Assembly (NCBI RefSeq): GCF_023015965.1
Contig: NZ_JALKAN010000001.1
Location: 1 to 64,000, forward strand
Reading direction: 5' to 3'
DNA length: 64,000 bases
Source: Allomuricauda sp. F6463D
GTDB lineage: Bacteria > Bacteroidota > Bacteroidia > Flavobacteriales > Flavobacteriaceae
Shown here: positions 1 through 8,625 of the stretch, piece after piece
Position numbering within the stretch: the first letter of the stretch is position 1
Layout: each line of letters begins with the position of its first letter
Notes under the pieces: model-generated
Databases searched by the model: none
What the model saw: the letters and a program-made list of their open reading frames with translations, nothing else
Told to the model about the DNA's origin: nothing
Program-made: the position numbers and the translations under genes

Positions 1-142
1 CTGTTCTTGCTAAAGGATAAGTCGAAAAAGGAATGGGTGAAACGGTTAATATCTGTAATTACAGATATTAACAAGGGATGAATATGTCTCAAATTTAATT
101 CAGAAAAGAGTTGGTTTTCACCTCAGTTCTTTGTTGGGCATA
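1..142 (-). repeat. attC-like site at the end of cassette 4 (probably cut by the window edge), with 28-bp palindrome
   Basis: The core GTTGGGCATA (133-142) is the exact reverse complement of TATGCCCAAC (996-1005) on the other side of the 278-aa gene, as expected for the two ends of one cassette. Inside lies a perfect 28-bp palindrome at 45-72 (arms of 14, GTTAATATCTGTAA). A possible stem GGTGAAA/TTTCACC (minus strand) encloses it. The GTATA-type inner arm shared by the other three sites is not visible here, and the far end would lie outside the window. This may be a degenerate last site or the array border. Confidence 0.5.
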
Positions 143-148
143 GTACTT

Positions 149-985
149 TTAGCTTTTATCAATCATATTATTTTTATCTGTTTCCTTTTCAATTAATGGA
201 TTCCACGTTTTTGGTATGAAATCAGAAATTCTCTTTCTCTCAAATCTGGACAAACCTTTTATTTCCCAAAAAAACTCTTCTGCTTCAGTCAAATCCTTAG
301 GTTTGTCAATTTTCCATTGTACTAGTCTTCCATTTTGAGCTATAAATTCGTGTATTAAATTTAAAATTCGTGACTGGTGTTTTGAATTTAATAAATCCCA
401 ATAAGAAAGAAATAATCCACCTAATTTTTCTACCATATGAGTTTGATTAAAATTTAATCTATCATCAAGTACTGCTTCCTTAAAATAAGATAAATGTTCA
501 TTGTAGTCTTCATTTTCAAAGTTTGGTATATTATTCTTCTTGAAATGTTTTTTTAGTTTATTCTTTATTCCTGTAAGATGATAATAACTATGCTTTGAGT
601 AATTTGATTGAAAATTTATTAATTCTGCAAACGATATTTCAAAATCAATCTCGTGAGGTGATATATAGTATTTGTAGAACCTTTTCTTGAAAAAGAATTC
701 TTTTGTTTCATTTATAGCAAAAAGAAATTTTTTAAAGTCGTCAATTTGATTGTACTGTAAACAAAAATCTTCCATTAAATTGAAAAGTGAAACTTTCTTG
801 TTGGAATCAAAAGGTGATGGGAAAGTTACATTTAGAAATTCATTCAGGCGTATGAAGAATAAATCAGACCTTTCTTCATCGTTAAAATATAACATTGATT
901 TATCTTCTGTCAGTTCAAAGAGTCTTGGACTAATTATGGTTAAAGCAAAGCTAGTGTATTGTCTGAATAATAATCTAATATCCAT
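149..985 (-). CDS. Hypothetical cassette-borne protein, 278 aa
   Basis: I do not recognise this protein. It is rich in Phe, Tyr, Lys and Asn, has no signal peptide or obvious membrane segment, and ends in a basic, hydrophilic tail. The start ATG at 985 lies 20 nt inside the cassette core (996-1005), and the stop lies close to the next core (133-142), so the gene fills its cassette almost exactly. It is oriented like all the other cassette genes and like the integrase. The AT-rich composition matches the neighbouring cassettes and differs from the GC-richer mobilisation genes after 12.7 kb. A soluble cytoplasmic role is inferred only from the absence of export signals. Confidence 0.7.
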   Translation of the reverse strand: MDIRLLFRQYTSFALTIISPRLFELTEDKSMLYFNDEERSDLFFIRLNEFLNVTFPSPFDSNKKVSLFNLMEDFCLQYNQIDDFKKFLFAINETKEFFFKKRFYKYYISPHEIDFEISFAELINFQSNYSKHSYYHLTGIKNKLKKHFKKNNIPNFENEDYNEHLSYFKEAVLDDRLNFNQTHMVEKLGGLFLSYWDLLNSKHQSRILNLIHEFIAQNGRLVQWKIDKPKDLTEAEEFFWEIKGLSRFERKRISDFIPKTWNPLIEKETDKNNMIDKS

Positions 986-995
986 TTATTCGTAT

Positions 996-1132
996 TATGC
1001 CCAACGTTTAGTATAACCGCAGTTATGGGGTTAAAGTTAATGTTTTTCGGATAAGCACCGACGGTAGCAATTCCGAGTGGATTCGGACGTAGTCGAATCC
1101 GCCGTAATTGCGGTTATACATTGTTGCCCACA
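996..1132 (-). repeat. attC-like recombination site 3 (between lipoprotein and 278-aa cassettes)
   Basis: The outer cores are AAC (1003-1005) and GTT (1123-1125). The inner stem pairs 1011-1028 with 1102-1119: 18 positions, 16 Watson-Crick. The two others are G.T or T.G wobbles on the plus strand and A.C-type mismatches on the minus strand. The unpaired spacers are 5 nt (left) and 3 nt (right). The core GTTGCCCACA (1123-1132) belongs to the lipoprotein cassette and TATGCCCAAC (996-1005) to the 278-aa cassette. This is the layout of an integron attC site. Confidence 0.8.
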
Positions 1133-1137
1133 GTTTT

Positions 1138-1770
1138 TTATTCAATCCATTCATCAAATTCATATTTCATTTCCCAAATTCCATTTTGCTTTTCATAAAT
1201 TCGAGTCATTCCACCAGATCCAGGCCTAAATCGCACATATGCTAAATTTAGTTCTTTATTAAATATTGGTTTTGTGATATGTAGAAATGAATAGAAATCA
1301 ATCATTTTATTTTCTTCATAGTATTTATCGGCAATCTTATTAATTGAATCCCATTGAATTTCATTTTCTCTATATTTTTCGACATCAATGACTTTAAAAC
1401 CATTTTTTTCTATTGTTGAAATATCAAAGTCTTCATTTTCTATAAATTGTTTTCTAACAAAGTCAATATCATTAATTTTAAGAGTGTCAGATATAAATTC
1501 AAAATGCGAGATTGTTCTACTGGAGTTATTTGGGTCAATTGGTAATTGCGGTGGAACCATTGCAGGCAAATTTGAAATTAATTCTCTTTTATCGTATAAC
1601 AGTCTAGATTTTGAACTGTCGGATAAGATTTGAGTAAGAAATTCAAGTTTGAATTCATCAGTAATTTCAATTTGAGTTAATTCACCAGCAATTGATTCAG
1701 ATTTGTTGTTTTGTCTACAACTAATCAAAATTAAATTCAGAATTAATATTTTAAGTACGGTCTTTTTCAA
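1138..1770 (-). CDS. Small hypothetical lipoprotein, 210 aa
   Basis: The N-terminus is a lipoprotein signal: a basic MKK start, a hydrophobic stretch and the lipobox LISC near residue 18, followed by an Asn/Lys/Ser-rich linker. The protein is therefore probably anchored in an envelope membrane. The rest is a mixed alpha/beta domain with no motif I can name. The C-terminal part has a Gly-rich turn (PGSGG) and a Trp/Tyr-rich end. The gene fills a single integron-type cassette: its ATG is 12 nt from the upstream core (1773-1782) and its stop is 5 nt from the downstream core (1123-1132). Function unknown. Confidence 0.75.
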   Translation of the reverse strand: MKKTVLKILILNLILISCRQNNKSESIAGELTQIEITDEFKLEFLTQILSDSSKSRLLYDKRELISNLPAMVPPQLPIDPNNSSRTISHFEFISDTLKINDIDFVRKQFIENEDFDISTIEKNGFKVIDVEKYRENEIQWDSINKIADKYYEENKMIDFYSFLHITKPIFNKELNLAYVRFRPGSGGMTRIYEKQNGIWEMKYEFDEWIE

Positions 1771-1772
1771 AT

Positions 1773-1975
1773 TGTGGGCAACGGTCTTGTGTATGAAACG
1801 TAGCGTATAAATAAACGCTAACTTTTCGGATTTAGCACGAGCCGAATTTTTATTTTTTCTATTTATCTTTTAATTTCTAAATATACAAAAATAAAAATTT
1901 TGCGGACTTAATAAATAAGCAAAAACCTTTCGGAAAGCCTATAATAGCTATGTTTTATACACGTTGTTGTGTGTA
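1773..1975 (-). repeat. attC-like recombination site 2 (between type III RM and lipoprotein cassettes)
   Basis: The outer cores are AAC (1780-1782) and GTT (1966-1968). The inner stem pairs 1789-1804 with 1947-1962: 16 positions, 14 Watson-Crick and 2 G.T wobbles on the plus strand only. Spacers are 6 nt and 3 nt. TGTGGGCAAC (1773-1782) is the exact complement of the far end of the lipoprotein cassette (1123-1132). GTTGTGTGTA (1966-1975) is the exact complement of the far end of the RM cassette (6944-6953). The loop between the arms is about 140 nt and AT-rich. Confidence 0.85.
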
Positions 1976-2102
1976 GTGTTTTTCCGTTCTGATTGGTTTT
2001 CCGATGTTTGTTATTTAGTTCAAATGTAAGCGTTGGCAAGACATACTCTTTTGCAATTTTGGGCTTGTGCGTTGGCTGTAGCGAATTGCAAATGTGTATG
2101 GC

Positions 2103-4670
2103 TTATGCGTTGGCATTATTCAGAGTTTTTTCCAATGTTTCCTTAAATTCATTTTCGTTTTCATTATTGTAAAAAGGAACTCCAGTTATTAAATAATTGT
2201 CAGAGTCGATTTCAATTGTCTTTTTGTCTTCTCTAATTTCTTTTAAAAAGTCCTCTTTCCATTTATCGTGTGCTTTCAAATGATTTCCTTTCGGTTCTAT
2301 GAAAACTTGATAAGTCAATTCTTTTCCAGCTTTTTGTTTGCAGAATAGCACGAAATCTGGTTCAAATGCTCTACCTAATTTATCAATGATTTTAATTTCT
2401 CTTTCATTTCTGATTAAGTAAATATTCTCAAAATTATTTTCTAATTGCTCAAATCTTCTGGCAAACATTTTTACAAACTCCTTTTCCTCACTTGTTCCGT
2501 AATTAGCGTTATACACATACCATTCTGGTTCACTTACTACGTCAAATTGTCCATCAGCTCTTTCGCTGTCTTTGTAAACTTTAATTTCCTTGTCTTTAAA
2601 GACTTCGTGAACATTCTTGTTTATGTATTCAGAACCTTCATATTCTGTCAAGTTCGATTTTATTTCAGATTCTATGCTTTGCAATAACTTTTGAACTGCT
2701 AACAAATAGTCGAAATTAGAAATTTCTTCAAGTCTTGTTTTTGTTCCCCTTAATGTTATTTCTAAACCTCCTAAATATTCTGTACTGTCAATAAAATTAG
2801 ATAAGGATTTTGCACTTGGAAAATATCTTTCTAAATTTTCAAAATAGTAAAAAGGATTTTGAGTTAATGCGAAGCGAATAATATGCTTTGAAATATCAGA
2901 AATTTTTACGTCTCTTTCTTTAATTACTTCGTCATTAGATTTAGGGTTTTCCATTTCAAAAAATACACTACTTTTTTTACCTATTCCAGAAGATAGCGTA
3001 AAACTTATATTCCTTTTTGAGACACCTAAATCTGAAAATGATTTTACGTTATCGTAGCTTTTCTCAACTTTCTTATTGAAAATTACCTTTCCAGTTTTAT
3101 AGAAATCGGTCTTTTTGAATTCTGGCTTTAGAAATAAATTTAGTTGTATTGATTTATCTTCATCTTCATAAATTCCAGATTCTACCAATGCTTTCTTTAA
3201 TTCAGAAATGTATCGATTATCTTCTTTTGTATGATAATAAAGTTCTTCCAACACTTTTAAATCGTTAGATAAATCCTCATCGTATTTACGTTTGTAAAGG
3301 TCTTGTCCTTCTTCTAATTTAAACGGAAAATATCTTGCTCCTCTACCAATTAATTGGGCTTCTGAAAGCGTTGTTTTTCCAATTGTTGTATTCGTTCCTC
3401 CTGTATTTTGCCCTTCGTATAATCTTACAATGTCAAATAAGTTTAAAACATCCCAACCTTCATTTAATTTTTGAACTGCAAAAACTGCTCTAATTGGATT
3501 GTTTTCATCTTCCAGAGTGTTTAGTTTAATTTGGTTTAGCTCAGCTTCTTTATCATTATTTGCACTTATACAATTTTCTTCTTTGAAGTTTGACTTGATG
3601 CGTTTTGCAATGTCATTACTTGACAGATTGATTTTCGCAAAAAAGTCAAATGCTTTTTGAACAATACCAATAGTCGAAGTTTTTTTAATGTTTTCTACCA
3701 TTTTAGCAGAAAAATCATCAATAAGTTTGTGGAAGTTTTCTTTATTTTCTTCTGATTCTTTAATTGTTCTTTTTGCCTTAAAAAGAATAACAGGCTTTAA
3801 ATTAATGTTGTTTGAAGTTGCTAATTCTTGTCGATATAAATTTAAAATTAAGGCTTGAATGATACGCTCTTGTTCATCATACAACGACCTTATTAAATTT
3901 ATTTCTTTAGAATATTTATCAATTCTAAATTGTGCTAAATCGTATTTTTGAATGACTTTATCTTGGTACTTTTCTACGATTGACTGTGTTTCATAATCTA
4001 ATGTTGCGGTAAATTCTAAAAGAATATTATCGTAATTCTGTTTCAGTATTTCTTCAACTGTTCCTTCCCAACTTCCAAATAATTTTCCGCTTTTTGTTCC
4101 AGAACTTAAATGGTGTGCTTCGTCAGCAATTAAAGCAATTTTTTTGTCTTTAAAATCTTCATAAGTAACACTATTTTCCTTTGTGTTATTTAAGTCAATA
4201 TGTAATTGTTGTATTGTTGTGAAATTGATATTTATGTTTTCATTATCAGCTTCCTCAAAATTGTCAACGTCTTTTATTAAAATTTCTTTATTGTCAATTA
4301 CTATTTTTTCACTAAATAAGTATTTTGAAGCTTGAGGATTTAAAAAGTTGTCTTTTGTTTTTGTAATGATGTTGTTGCTATTCACAAAAAACAAAAAATT
4401 CCGATAGCCTTTTTCATAGAGATACAGCATTAAACCAGCCATAACTAACGTTTTTCCGCTACCAGTTGCCATATTGTATAGTAGGTGAAAAGGCTTATTT
4501 GGTTTTGCGTCAAAATCTTCGTTGTAACAAAGCATAAAACGCTTAAAAGATTCTTCTTGATAAGGTCTTATATCGTATTTTATGTTGTCAGAAATGTAAT
4601 TTGGTACTTCCGTTCTTGCAACTTCTCTTTTACCAAATTCTTTGATTAATGTATCATATAAATATGCCAT
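2103..4670 (-). CDS. res: Type III restriction endonuclease, Res subunit (helicase-nuclease)
   Basis: The 855-aa protein has an SF2 helicase core: Walker A ATGSGKT (68-74), DEAH box (183-186), and a later motif containing QLIGRGARYFP. The C-terminus carries a PD-(D/E)XK nuclease signature: EPDFVLFC, then about 10 residues on FIEPKG. Type III Res proteins use ATP hydrolysis with Mod bound to recognition sites to cut DNA beside the site. The gene starts 2 nt after the mod stop, so the two are one transcript. Length is normal for the family and no frameshift is visible. The gene is AT-rich and sits inside an integron-type cassette, which is unusual cargo because XRE, mod and res together need almost 5 kb. 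Confidence 0.93.
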   Translation of the reverse strand: MAYLYDTLIKEFGKREVARTEVPNYISDNIKYDIRPYQEESFKRFMLCYNEDFDAKPNKPFHLLYNMATGSGKTLVMAGLMLYLYEKGYRNFLFFVNSNNIITKTKDNFLNPQASKYLFSEKIVIDNKEILIKDVDNFEEADNENININFTTIQQLHIDLNNTKENSVTYEDFKDKKIALIADEAHHLSSGTKSGKLFGSWEGTVEEILKQNYDNILLEFTATLDYETQSIVEKYQDKVIQKYDLAQFRIDKYSKEINLIRSLYDEQERIIQALILNLYRQELATSNNINLKPVILFKAKRTIKESEENKENFHKLIDDFSAKMVENIKKTSTIGIVQKAFDFFAKINLSSNDIAKRIKSNFKEENCISANNDKEAELNQIKLNTLEDENNPIRAVFAVQKLNEGWDVLNLFDIVRLYEGQNTGGTNTTIGKTTLSEAQLIGRGARYFPFKLEEGQDLYKRKYDEDLSNDLKVLEELYYHTKEDNRYISELKKALVESGIYEDEDKSIQLNLFLKPEFKKTDFYKTGKVIFNKKVEKSYDNVKSFSDLGVSKRNISFTLSSGIGKKSSVFFEMENPKSNDEVIKERDVKISDISKHIIRFALTQNPFYYFENLERYFPSAKSLSNFIDSTEYLGGLEITLRGTKTRLEEISNFDYLLAVQKLLQSIESEIKSNLTEYEGSEYINKNVHEVFKDKEIKVYKDSERADGQFDVVSEPEWYVYNANYGTSEEKEFVKMFARRFEQLENNFENIYLIRNEREIKIIDKLGRAFEPDFVLFCKQKAGKELTYQVFIEPKGNHLKAHDKWKEDFLKEIREDKKTIEIDSDNYLITGVPFYNNENENEFKETLEKTLNNANA

Positions 4671-4672
4671 AA

Positions 4673-6532
4673 TTAATCTTTTTTAAGTTGGTAAAAATCT
4701 TCTGTAACTTTTTTCTCTGCTTTTGAACAATCGAAATCTTTATCATTAATTGATGAGAGATTTACATATAATTGGTTTTTATCTAACAGTTCTATTAAAT
4801 GCTTTTTTTGTTGTGCCAATTCCAATTTTTTAAAATCGGCAATATGTTCATCTTGTTTTTGTATATCTACATTGTAATCAAGGAAAGATTTGGCTTTCAT
4901 TTGCTCCCAAATATCCAATAATGTCTTACTGTTTTTGGCTTCTTCTATTTGGTCTATAAATGTTTGATTGTGTTTTTTGAGTTCTATGTAAGTAAATGAA
5001 CCCTGTTTATTTTGCTCGATAACTTTTTGAACTCTTTGATTTGTTACACTTTCAATATAGTCCATTTGTTCAATCATAATAAATTTTCGATTCAAACCAT
5101 CTTCTTTATTCAACTCTAATACAGCGTGTGCTGTCGTACCACTTCCTGCGTGATAATCAAGTATAATATCATTATCGGTAGCCCATAATTCTACAATTCT
5201 TTTAAGTAAATCAGTATTTTTTGGATTTTTAAAGACATCTGCACCCATTAATTTTTTAAGTTTAGTAGTTGCGCTTGATGTTAAGAATTTTTCTTCCCAC
5301 CAAGTTGTTACAGTTTGTCTTGATTTGGCTGCTTTTTCTTTGTAATATTTTTGTTGTAAACCAGTTGCTGTTTTAACAACAAGGCCTTCATTAAACATTC
5401 TTTGCATTCTCTCTTTCGAGAATCGCCAATAACCTTCTATTCCTTCAAATTCATAAAAAGGATTGCCTTTTGATGCTCCTCCAGGTCCATCAACTGGTAC
5501 TAATTTATAATCTCCATTTTTATCAGTTTTATCAAAACCATCTAAATTCTTTTTTATACCAAAAAGAGACTTTTTTGCAAAGACTTTTCTCTCATTTTTT
5601 GCGAATAAAAGTATATGGTTATGGTTTGGCGATATTATTTTATCATTTGAAATTGAGCCTCTTGATTTATGGCAAATATCTGCAATGAAGTTTTCTCTTT
5701 TAAAAATTTCATCCATAAGAATCTTACAATAGTGAGCTTCATTATCATCAAGACTTACAAAAATAACTCCTTCATCACTCAATAATTCACGAGCAATGAT
5801 TAAACGGTTTTTCATAAATGTTAACCAAGAAGAATGATTAAACTTATCATTATACCCGAAACTATCACCACCTGTATTATATGGTGGGTCGATATATATC
5901 AGTTTTACTTTTCCAGCAAATTCTTTTTTCAGAGAGTGTAAAGCTAAAAGATTATTTCCCTTAATTATTAGGTTATCTGTAATGGTATCTTCTGTTAAAC
6001 CTCTTTTTTTGTTTAGTTCAGCATCTCTTGTAAAGCCTTTAAATTCGTGTTCGCCATCTTTATCGTAGGTTTTAGCGTTTGTCAACACTTTAGGTTCTAA
6101 AAGTTGAGTGATTTCGTCTTGTGCCAAGGTTTCGTTAAAGAAAATTTCTTCTCGTTTATCTTCCTCACGACTTTGTCCACCTTCCAAAATACAATCTTTA
6201 AATGGCCAAACTAACGCAACTTCGTTGCGTTGTTTTAGGTATTTTCCGTCAATTGTTAATCCAACTTTGTTTTTGTATTGTGTATAACTGTCGTTTAGGT
6301 AGTTTTTCTGTTCCAGAAACTGTACAAATAAATTTTGGTTAAAAACTAACGTGCCTTTAATATCCAAAAAGAATTTTTCTTTTAATTCTTTATTGTCAAG
6401 CAATAATGCTATTAAATCAGCATCGAAATTTTGTGCTTTATTAATTACTACCCATTTCTTTAACTCGCCATTGTCCGTAACAAAATTGTTTTCGGTTTTG
6501 AGTTGTGTTTCTAACGTTTCGTATAGTTTCAT
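4673..6532 (-). CDS. mod: Type III DNA methyltransferase, Mod subunit
   Basis: The 619-aa protein is an amino-methyltransferase of the type III Mod kind. Catalytic motif IV DPPYNTGG is at about 215-222, and the SAM-binding motif I DYHAGSGTT lies far downstream near residue 460. That order is typical of beta-class enzymes. The region between them should hold the target-recognition domain. Mod methylates adenine on one strand and supplies specificity to Res. The ATG directly follows the TAA of the XRE gene (TAAATG), so the regulator, mod and res are one operon. Length is normal and the motifs are intact, so the system looks functional. Confidence 0.93.
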   Translation of the reverse strand: MKLYETLETQLKTENNFVTDNGELKKWVVINKAQNFDADLIALLLDNKELKEKFFLDIKGTLVFNQNLFVQFLEQKNYLNDSYTQYKNKVGLTIDGKYLKQRNEVALVWPFKDCILEGGQSREEDKREEIFFNETLAQDEITQLLEPKVLTNAKTYDKDGEHEFKGFTRDAELNKKRGLTEDTITDNLIIKGNNLLALHSLKKEFAGKVKLIYIDPPYNTGGDSFGYNDKFNHSSWLTFMKNRLIIARELLSDEGVIFVSLDDNEAHYCKILMDEIFKRENFIADICHKSRGSISNDKIISPNHNHILLFAKNERKVFAKKSLFGIKKNLDGFDKTDKNGDYKLVPVDGPGGASKGNPFYEFEGIEGYWRFSKERMQRMFNEGLVVKTATGLQQKYYKEKAAKSRQTVTTWWEEKFLTSSATTKLKKLMGADVFKNPKNTDLLKRIVELWATDNDIILDYHAGSGTTAHAVLELNKEDGLNRKFIMIEQMDYIESVTNQRVQKVIEQNKQGSFTYIELKKHNQTFIDQIEEAKNSKTLLDIWEQMKAKSFLDYNVDIQKQDEHIADFKKLELAQQKKHLIELLDKNQLYVNLSSINDKDFDCSKAEKKVTEDFYQLKKD

Positions 6533-6730
6533 TTATTGGTCGTTTCTTTCAATTAATAATTCGCTGACCTGTACATTTAGTATTTCTGCTATTTTGTATA
6601 AGTCTTCCAAACTCGGTTGTCTTTTGTTTCTTGCGTACTCGTTGATAGTCGTATAACTTTTATCAGTTTGGTCTGCAAGCCAAGTTTGAGATATTCCTTT
6701 ATTTTTCAGAACTTCTTTTATTCGGTTCAT
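6533..6730 (-). CDS. XRE-family HTH regulator of the type III RM operon
   Basis: The 65-aa protein is a single Cro/C1-type helix-turn-helix: KNKGISQTWLADQTDKSYTTINEYARNKRQPSLEDLYKIAEIL. Nothing else is present, as in restriction-modification controller (C) proteins and small repressors. The stop TAA abuts the mod ATG, so it is the first gene of the mod-res operon. The likely role is timing of methylase and nuclease expression after the cassette enters a new position or host. The upstream region 6731-6943 carries several GCGTTGGC-type repeats, but I cannot assign an operator to them. Confidence 0.88.
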   Translation of the reverse strand: MNRIKEVLKNKGISQTWLADQTDKSYTTINEYARNKRQPSLEDLYKIAEILNVQVSELLIERNDQ

Positions 6731-6815
6731 TTGTAACCTTTTTGGTTAATCAGACGCAATGTAATAATAATTCGCTGAAATGTAGTGAAAATGTTCGTTG
6801 TATTCTCGTGAGTGA

Positions 6816-6919
6816 GCGTTGGGAAGAAACAGCTCTTTTATTTTTTTTGAGCGTTGGCATTTCGCGTTGGCAAAAAAATAAATGTGCTGTTTGAGGGTTG
6901 GCTTTTTTAGTTCAAATGT
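6816..6919. repeat. GCGTTGGC repeats and 14-bp direct repeat flanking the RM operon (right copy)
   Basis: GCGTTGGC occurs at 6851-6858 and 6864-6871, with a one-mismatch copy at 6816-6823. The same octamer occurs at 2030-2037, 2069-2076 and 2107-2114 at the other end of the cassette, the last one inside the 3' end of res. TTTAGTTCAAATGT is at 6906-6919 and again, same orientation, at 2014-2027. The RM operon is therefore bracketed by matching short repeats inside the cassette cores. Confidence 0.6.
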
Positions 6920-6943
6920 TCAATTTTAGCACGATTTTTACAT

Positions 6944-7144
6944 TACACACAACGTGTTTGTATATGATGAGTAGCGGGCAAATACGCGAGAATTATTCCG
7001 CTAAACACAAGCCGATTTTTGTTTTTGAACTTTTATCTTTTTTTGTTCCAAAGTGATTAAAACAAAAATTGGCGACCAACCAAATATAACAAAATTTTAG
7101 AACCGAACCGAACCCCGCTATTCATTATATACGGTGTTAGCGAC
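6944..7144 (-). repeat. attC-like recombination site 1 (between Ada/GNAT and RM cassettes)
   Basis: The outer cores are AAC (6951-6953) and GTT (7136-7138). The inner stem pairs 6961-6978 with 7114-7131: 18 positions, 16 Watson-Crick and 2 G.T wobbles on the plus strand only. Spacers are 7 nt and 4 nt. GTTAGCGAC (7136-7144) is the exact complement of GTCGCTAAC (8626-8634) at the start of the same cassette. TACACACAAC (6944-6953) matches the far end of the RM cassette (1966-1975). The GNAT stop codon (7137-7139) lies within the core. Confidence 0.87.
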
Positions 7145-7685
7145 TGCTCTTTTCTGTTTGTTTGTTCAAATTTATTTCAAATAAACAAGCTGGTACATTA
7201 TGATAATGTTCAGGTAAAGTGTCTGTATTATTTAGGTCAAACATACCTAAAAATTCAAATCCTGCGTTTTCGTAGTGTTGGATTAATTTGACGTTGTTTC
7301 CTAAGGTATCAAGTCTTACAAACTGTTTATCCATTGATTTAGCATATTTCTTAGCCCAATTCACAATTTTTTCCACAAAATTATTACCTCTGAAGTTTGG
7401 ATTGGTTGCAATTCTATGAATGTAAATAGCACTATCTTTATTTTTCTCTTCCCAGATTTGCTCGTCTTGAAAAGCAATTGCCCAAAGACAGGCAATTTCT
7501 CCATCAATTAGCATTTTCCATTGGCGGTTTTCTGCTATTTCAGTTTCAACAAGTGTTCTTTTAAAATTTGGCCAAACAACGACTTTCTTTTTTGCTTTTT
7601 GATAATCTGATGCAATTTTGTAAAGTCTAAAAATTTCATCAATATCGTTAATTGTGCAGTTTCTAATTTCCATTTTATTTTTCAT
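7137..7685 (-). CDS. GNAT-family N-acetyltransferase
   Basis: The 182-aa protein has the GNAT fold. Residues about 75-110 hold the acetyl-CoA loop region IHRIATNPNFRGNNFVEKIVNWAKK, where the R/Q-x-x-G-x-G/A motif is relaxed to R-G-N-N. The stretch QFVRLDTLGNNVKLIQHYENAGFEFLG follows, typical of the end of the domain. The substrate cannot be read from sequence; such proteins acetylate small amines, antibiotics or protein N-termini. The start overlaps the end of the Ada-like gene by 11 bp, so the two are translationally coupled in one cassette. The stop TAA is part of the cassette core, so the gene uses the whole cassette length. Confidence 0.85.
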   Translation of the reverse strand: MKNKMEIRNCTINDIDEIFRLYKIASDYQKAKKKVVVWPNFKRTLVETEIAENRQWKMLIDGEIACLWAIAFQDEQIWEEKNKDSAIYIHRIATNPNFRGNNFVEKIVNWAKKYAKSMDKQFVRLDTLGNNVKLIQHYENAGFEFLGMFDLNNTDTLPEHYHNVPACLFEINLNKQTEKSSR

Positions 7686-8529
7686 TTAAGATTTGATTTT
7701 CAGTTTCTTCCCAACCTATCAAAGCGATTTTTTTTGTTTCCTTCCATTTATAACCTCCCAGTTCTCCTGTGGATTTAATTACACGATGGCACGGAATAAT
7801 ATATGCGATTGGATTTTTTCCTAAAGCGTTTCCTACTGCACGCGATGAAGAAGGCTTGCTTATTAATTTTGCAATTGAATTGTAAGAAACAAGTGATGCA
7901 GGTGGTATTTTTAATAATGCTTCCCAAACTTTTAATTGAAAAGCTGTTCCTTTCAAATGAATTTTAATTTCGTCAATTCCCTTATTTTTAATTTCGAAAA
8001 TTTTTAAAGCGTTCTTTTGAAATTTATCCCTACTTTCTTGCAGTTGAGCGTTTGGATATTCCGATTTTAATACCTGAAACGCATCTTCTTTTTCCTCATC
8101 AAAAAATGATAAATAACATATTCCTTTATTGGTGGATGCTATTATTAATTTCCCGAAATGGCTAGAGGAATAACTGTAATTAATTTTTAAGTTTTTACCA
8201 CCATTTTTGTACTCGGCTGGTGACATTCCCTCTACTTTGACAAATAAATCGTGCAAACGGCTTGTTCCTGAAAGTCCAGTTTCAAATGCTGTATCGAAAA
8301 GTGTGTTTTCTTTGGCAAGTTTAATTTTGGCGTATTGAAGACTAACGTATTGAAGAAATTTTTTAGGGCTCGTTCCCGCCCATTCCGTAAATATCCTTTG
8401 AAAGTGATATTGGCTCAAATTTACTTTTTTAGACAATTCCTCAAGAGTAGGTTGTTCTTTGAAATTGTCTTTTATAAATTCGATTGCCTTTGCAATACGA
8501 TAATAATTTTGATGTTTCTGGTCGTTCAT
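7675..8529 (-). CDS. Ada-like protein: AraC-type HTH plus O6-alkylguanine-DNA alkyltransferase
   Basis: The 284-aa protein has an AraC-type helix-turn-helix domain (about 15-110, with LSKKVNLSQYHFQRIF and GMSPAEYK). An alkyltransferase domain follows (about 120-284) with the active-site motif PCHRV (246-250; acceptor Cys247) and AVGNALGKNPI before it. The family removes methyl groups from O6-methylguanine by suicidal transfer to the cysteine. The N-terminal zinc domain of classical Ada, with its phosphotriester-repair cysteine, is missing, so a direct copy of the Ada switch is unlikely. It is the first cassette gene after the att site. The GNAT gene overlaps its end. Confidence 0.9.
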   Translation of the reverse strand: MNDQKHQNYYRIAKAIEFIKDNFKEQPTLEELSKKVNLSQYHFQRIFTEWAGTSPKKFLQYVSLQYAKIKLAKENTLFDTAFETGLSGTSRLHDLFVKVEGMSPAEYKNGGKNLKINYSYSSSHFGKLIIASTNKGICYLSFFDEEKEDAFQVLKSEYPNAQLQESRDKFQKNALKIFEIKNKGIDEIKIHLKGTAFQLKVWEALLKIPPASLVSYNSIAKLISKPSSSRAVGNALGKNPIAYIIPCHRVIKSTGELGGYKWKETKKIALIGWEETENQILNEK

Positions 8530-8625
8530 TTGATTTGATTAACGACACAAATTTAGATAGGATTTAAGTTATAAAAAATCCGTTTCTTGCTATATTTTGA
8601 GTTCGGATGATTTTTTTTTTGAGTT

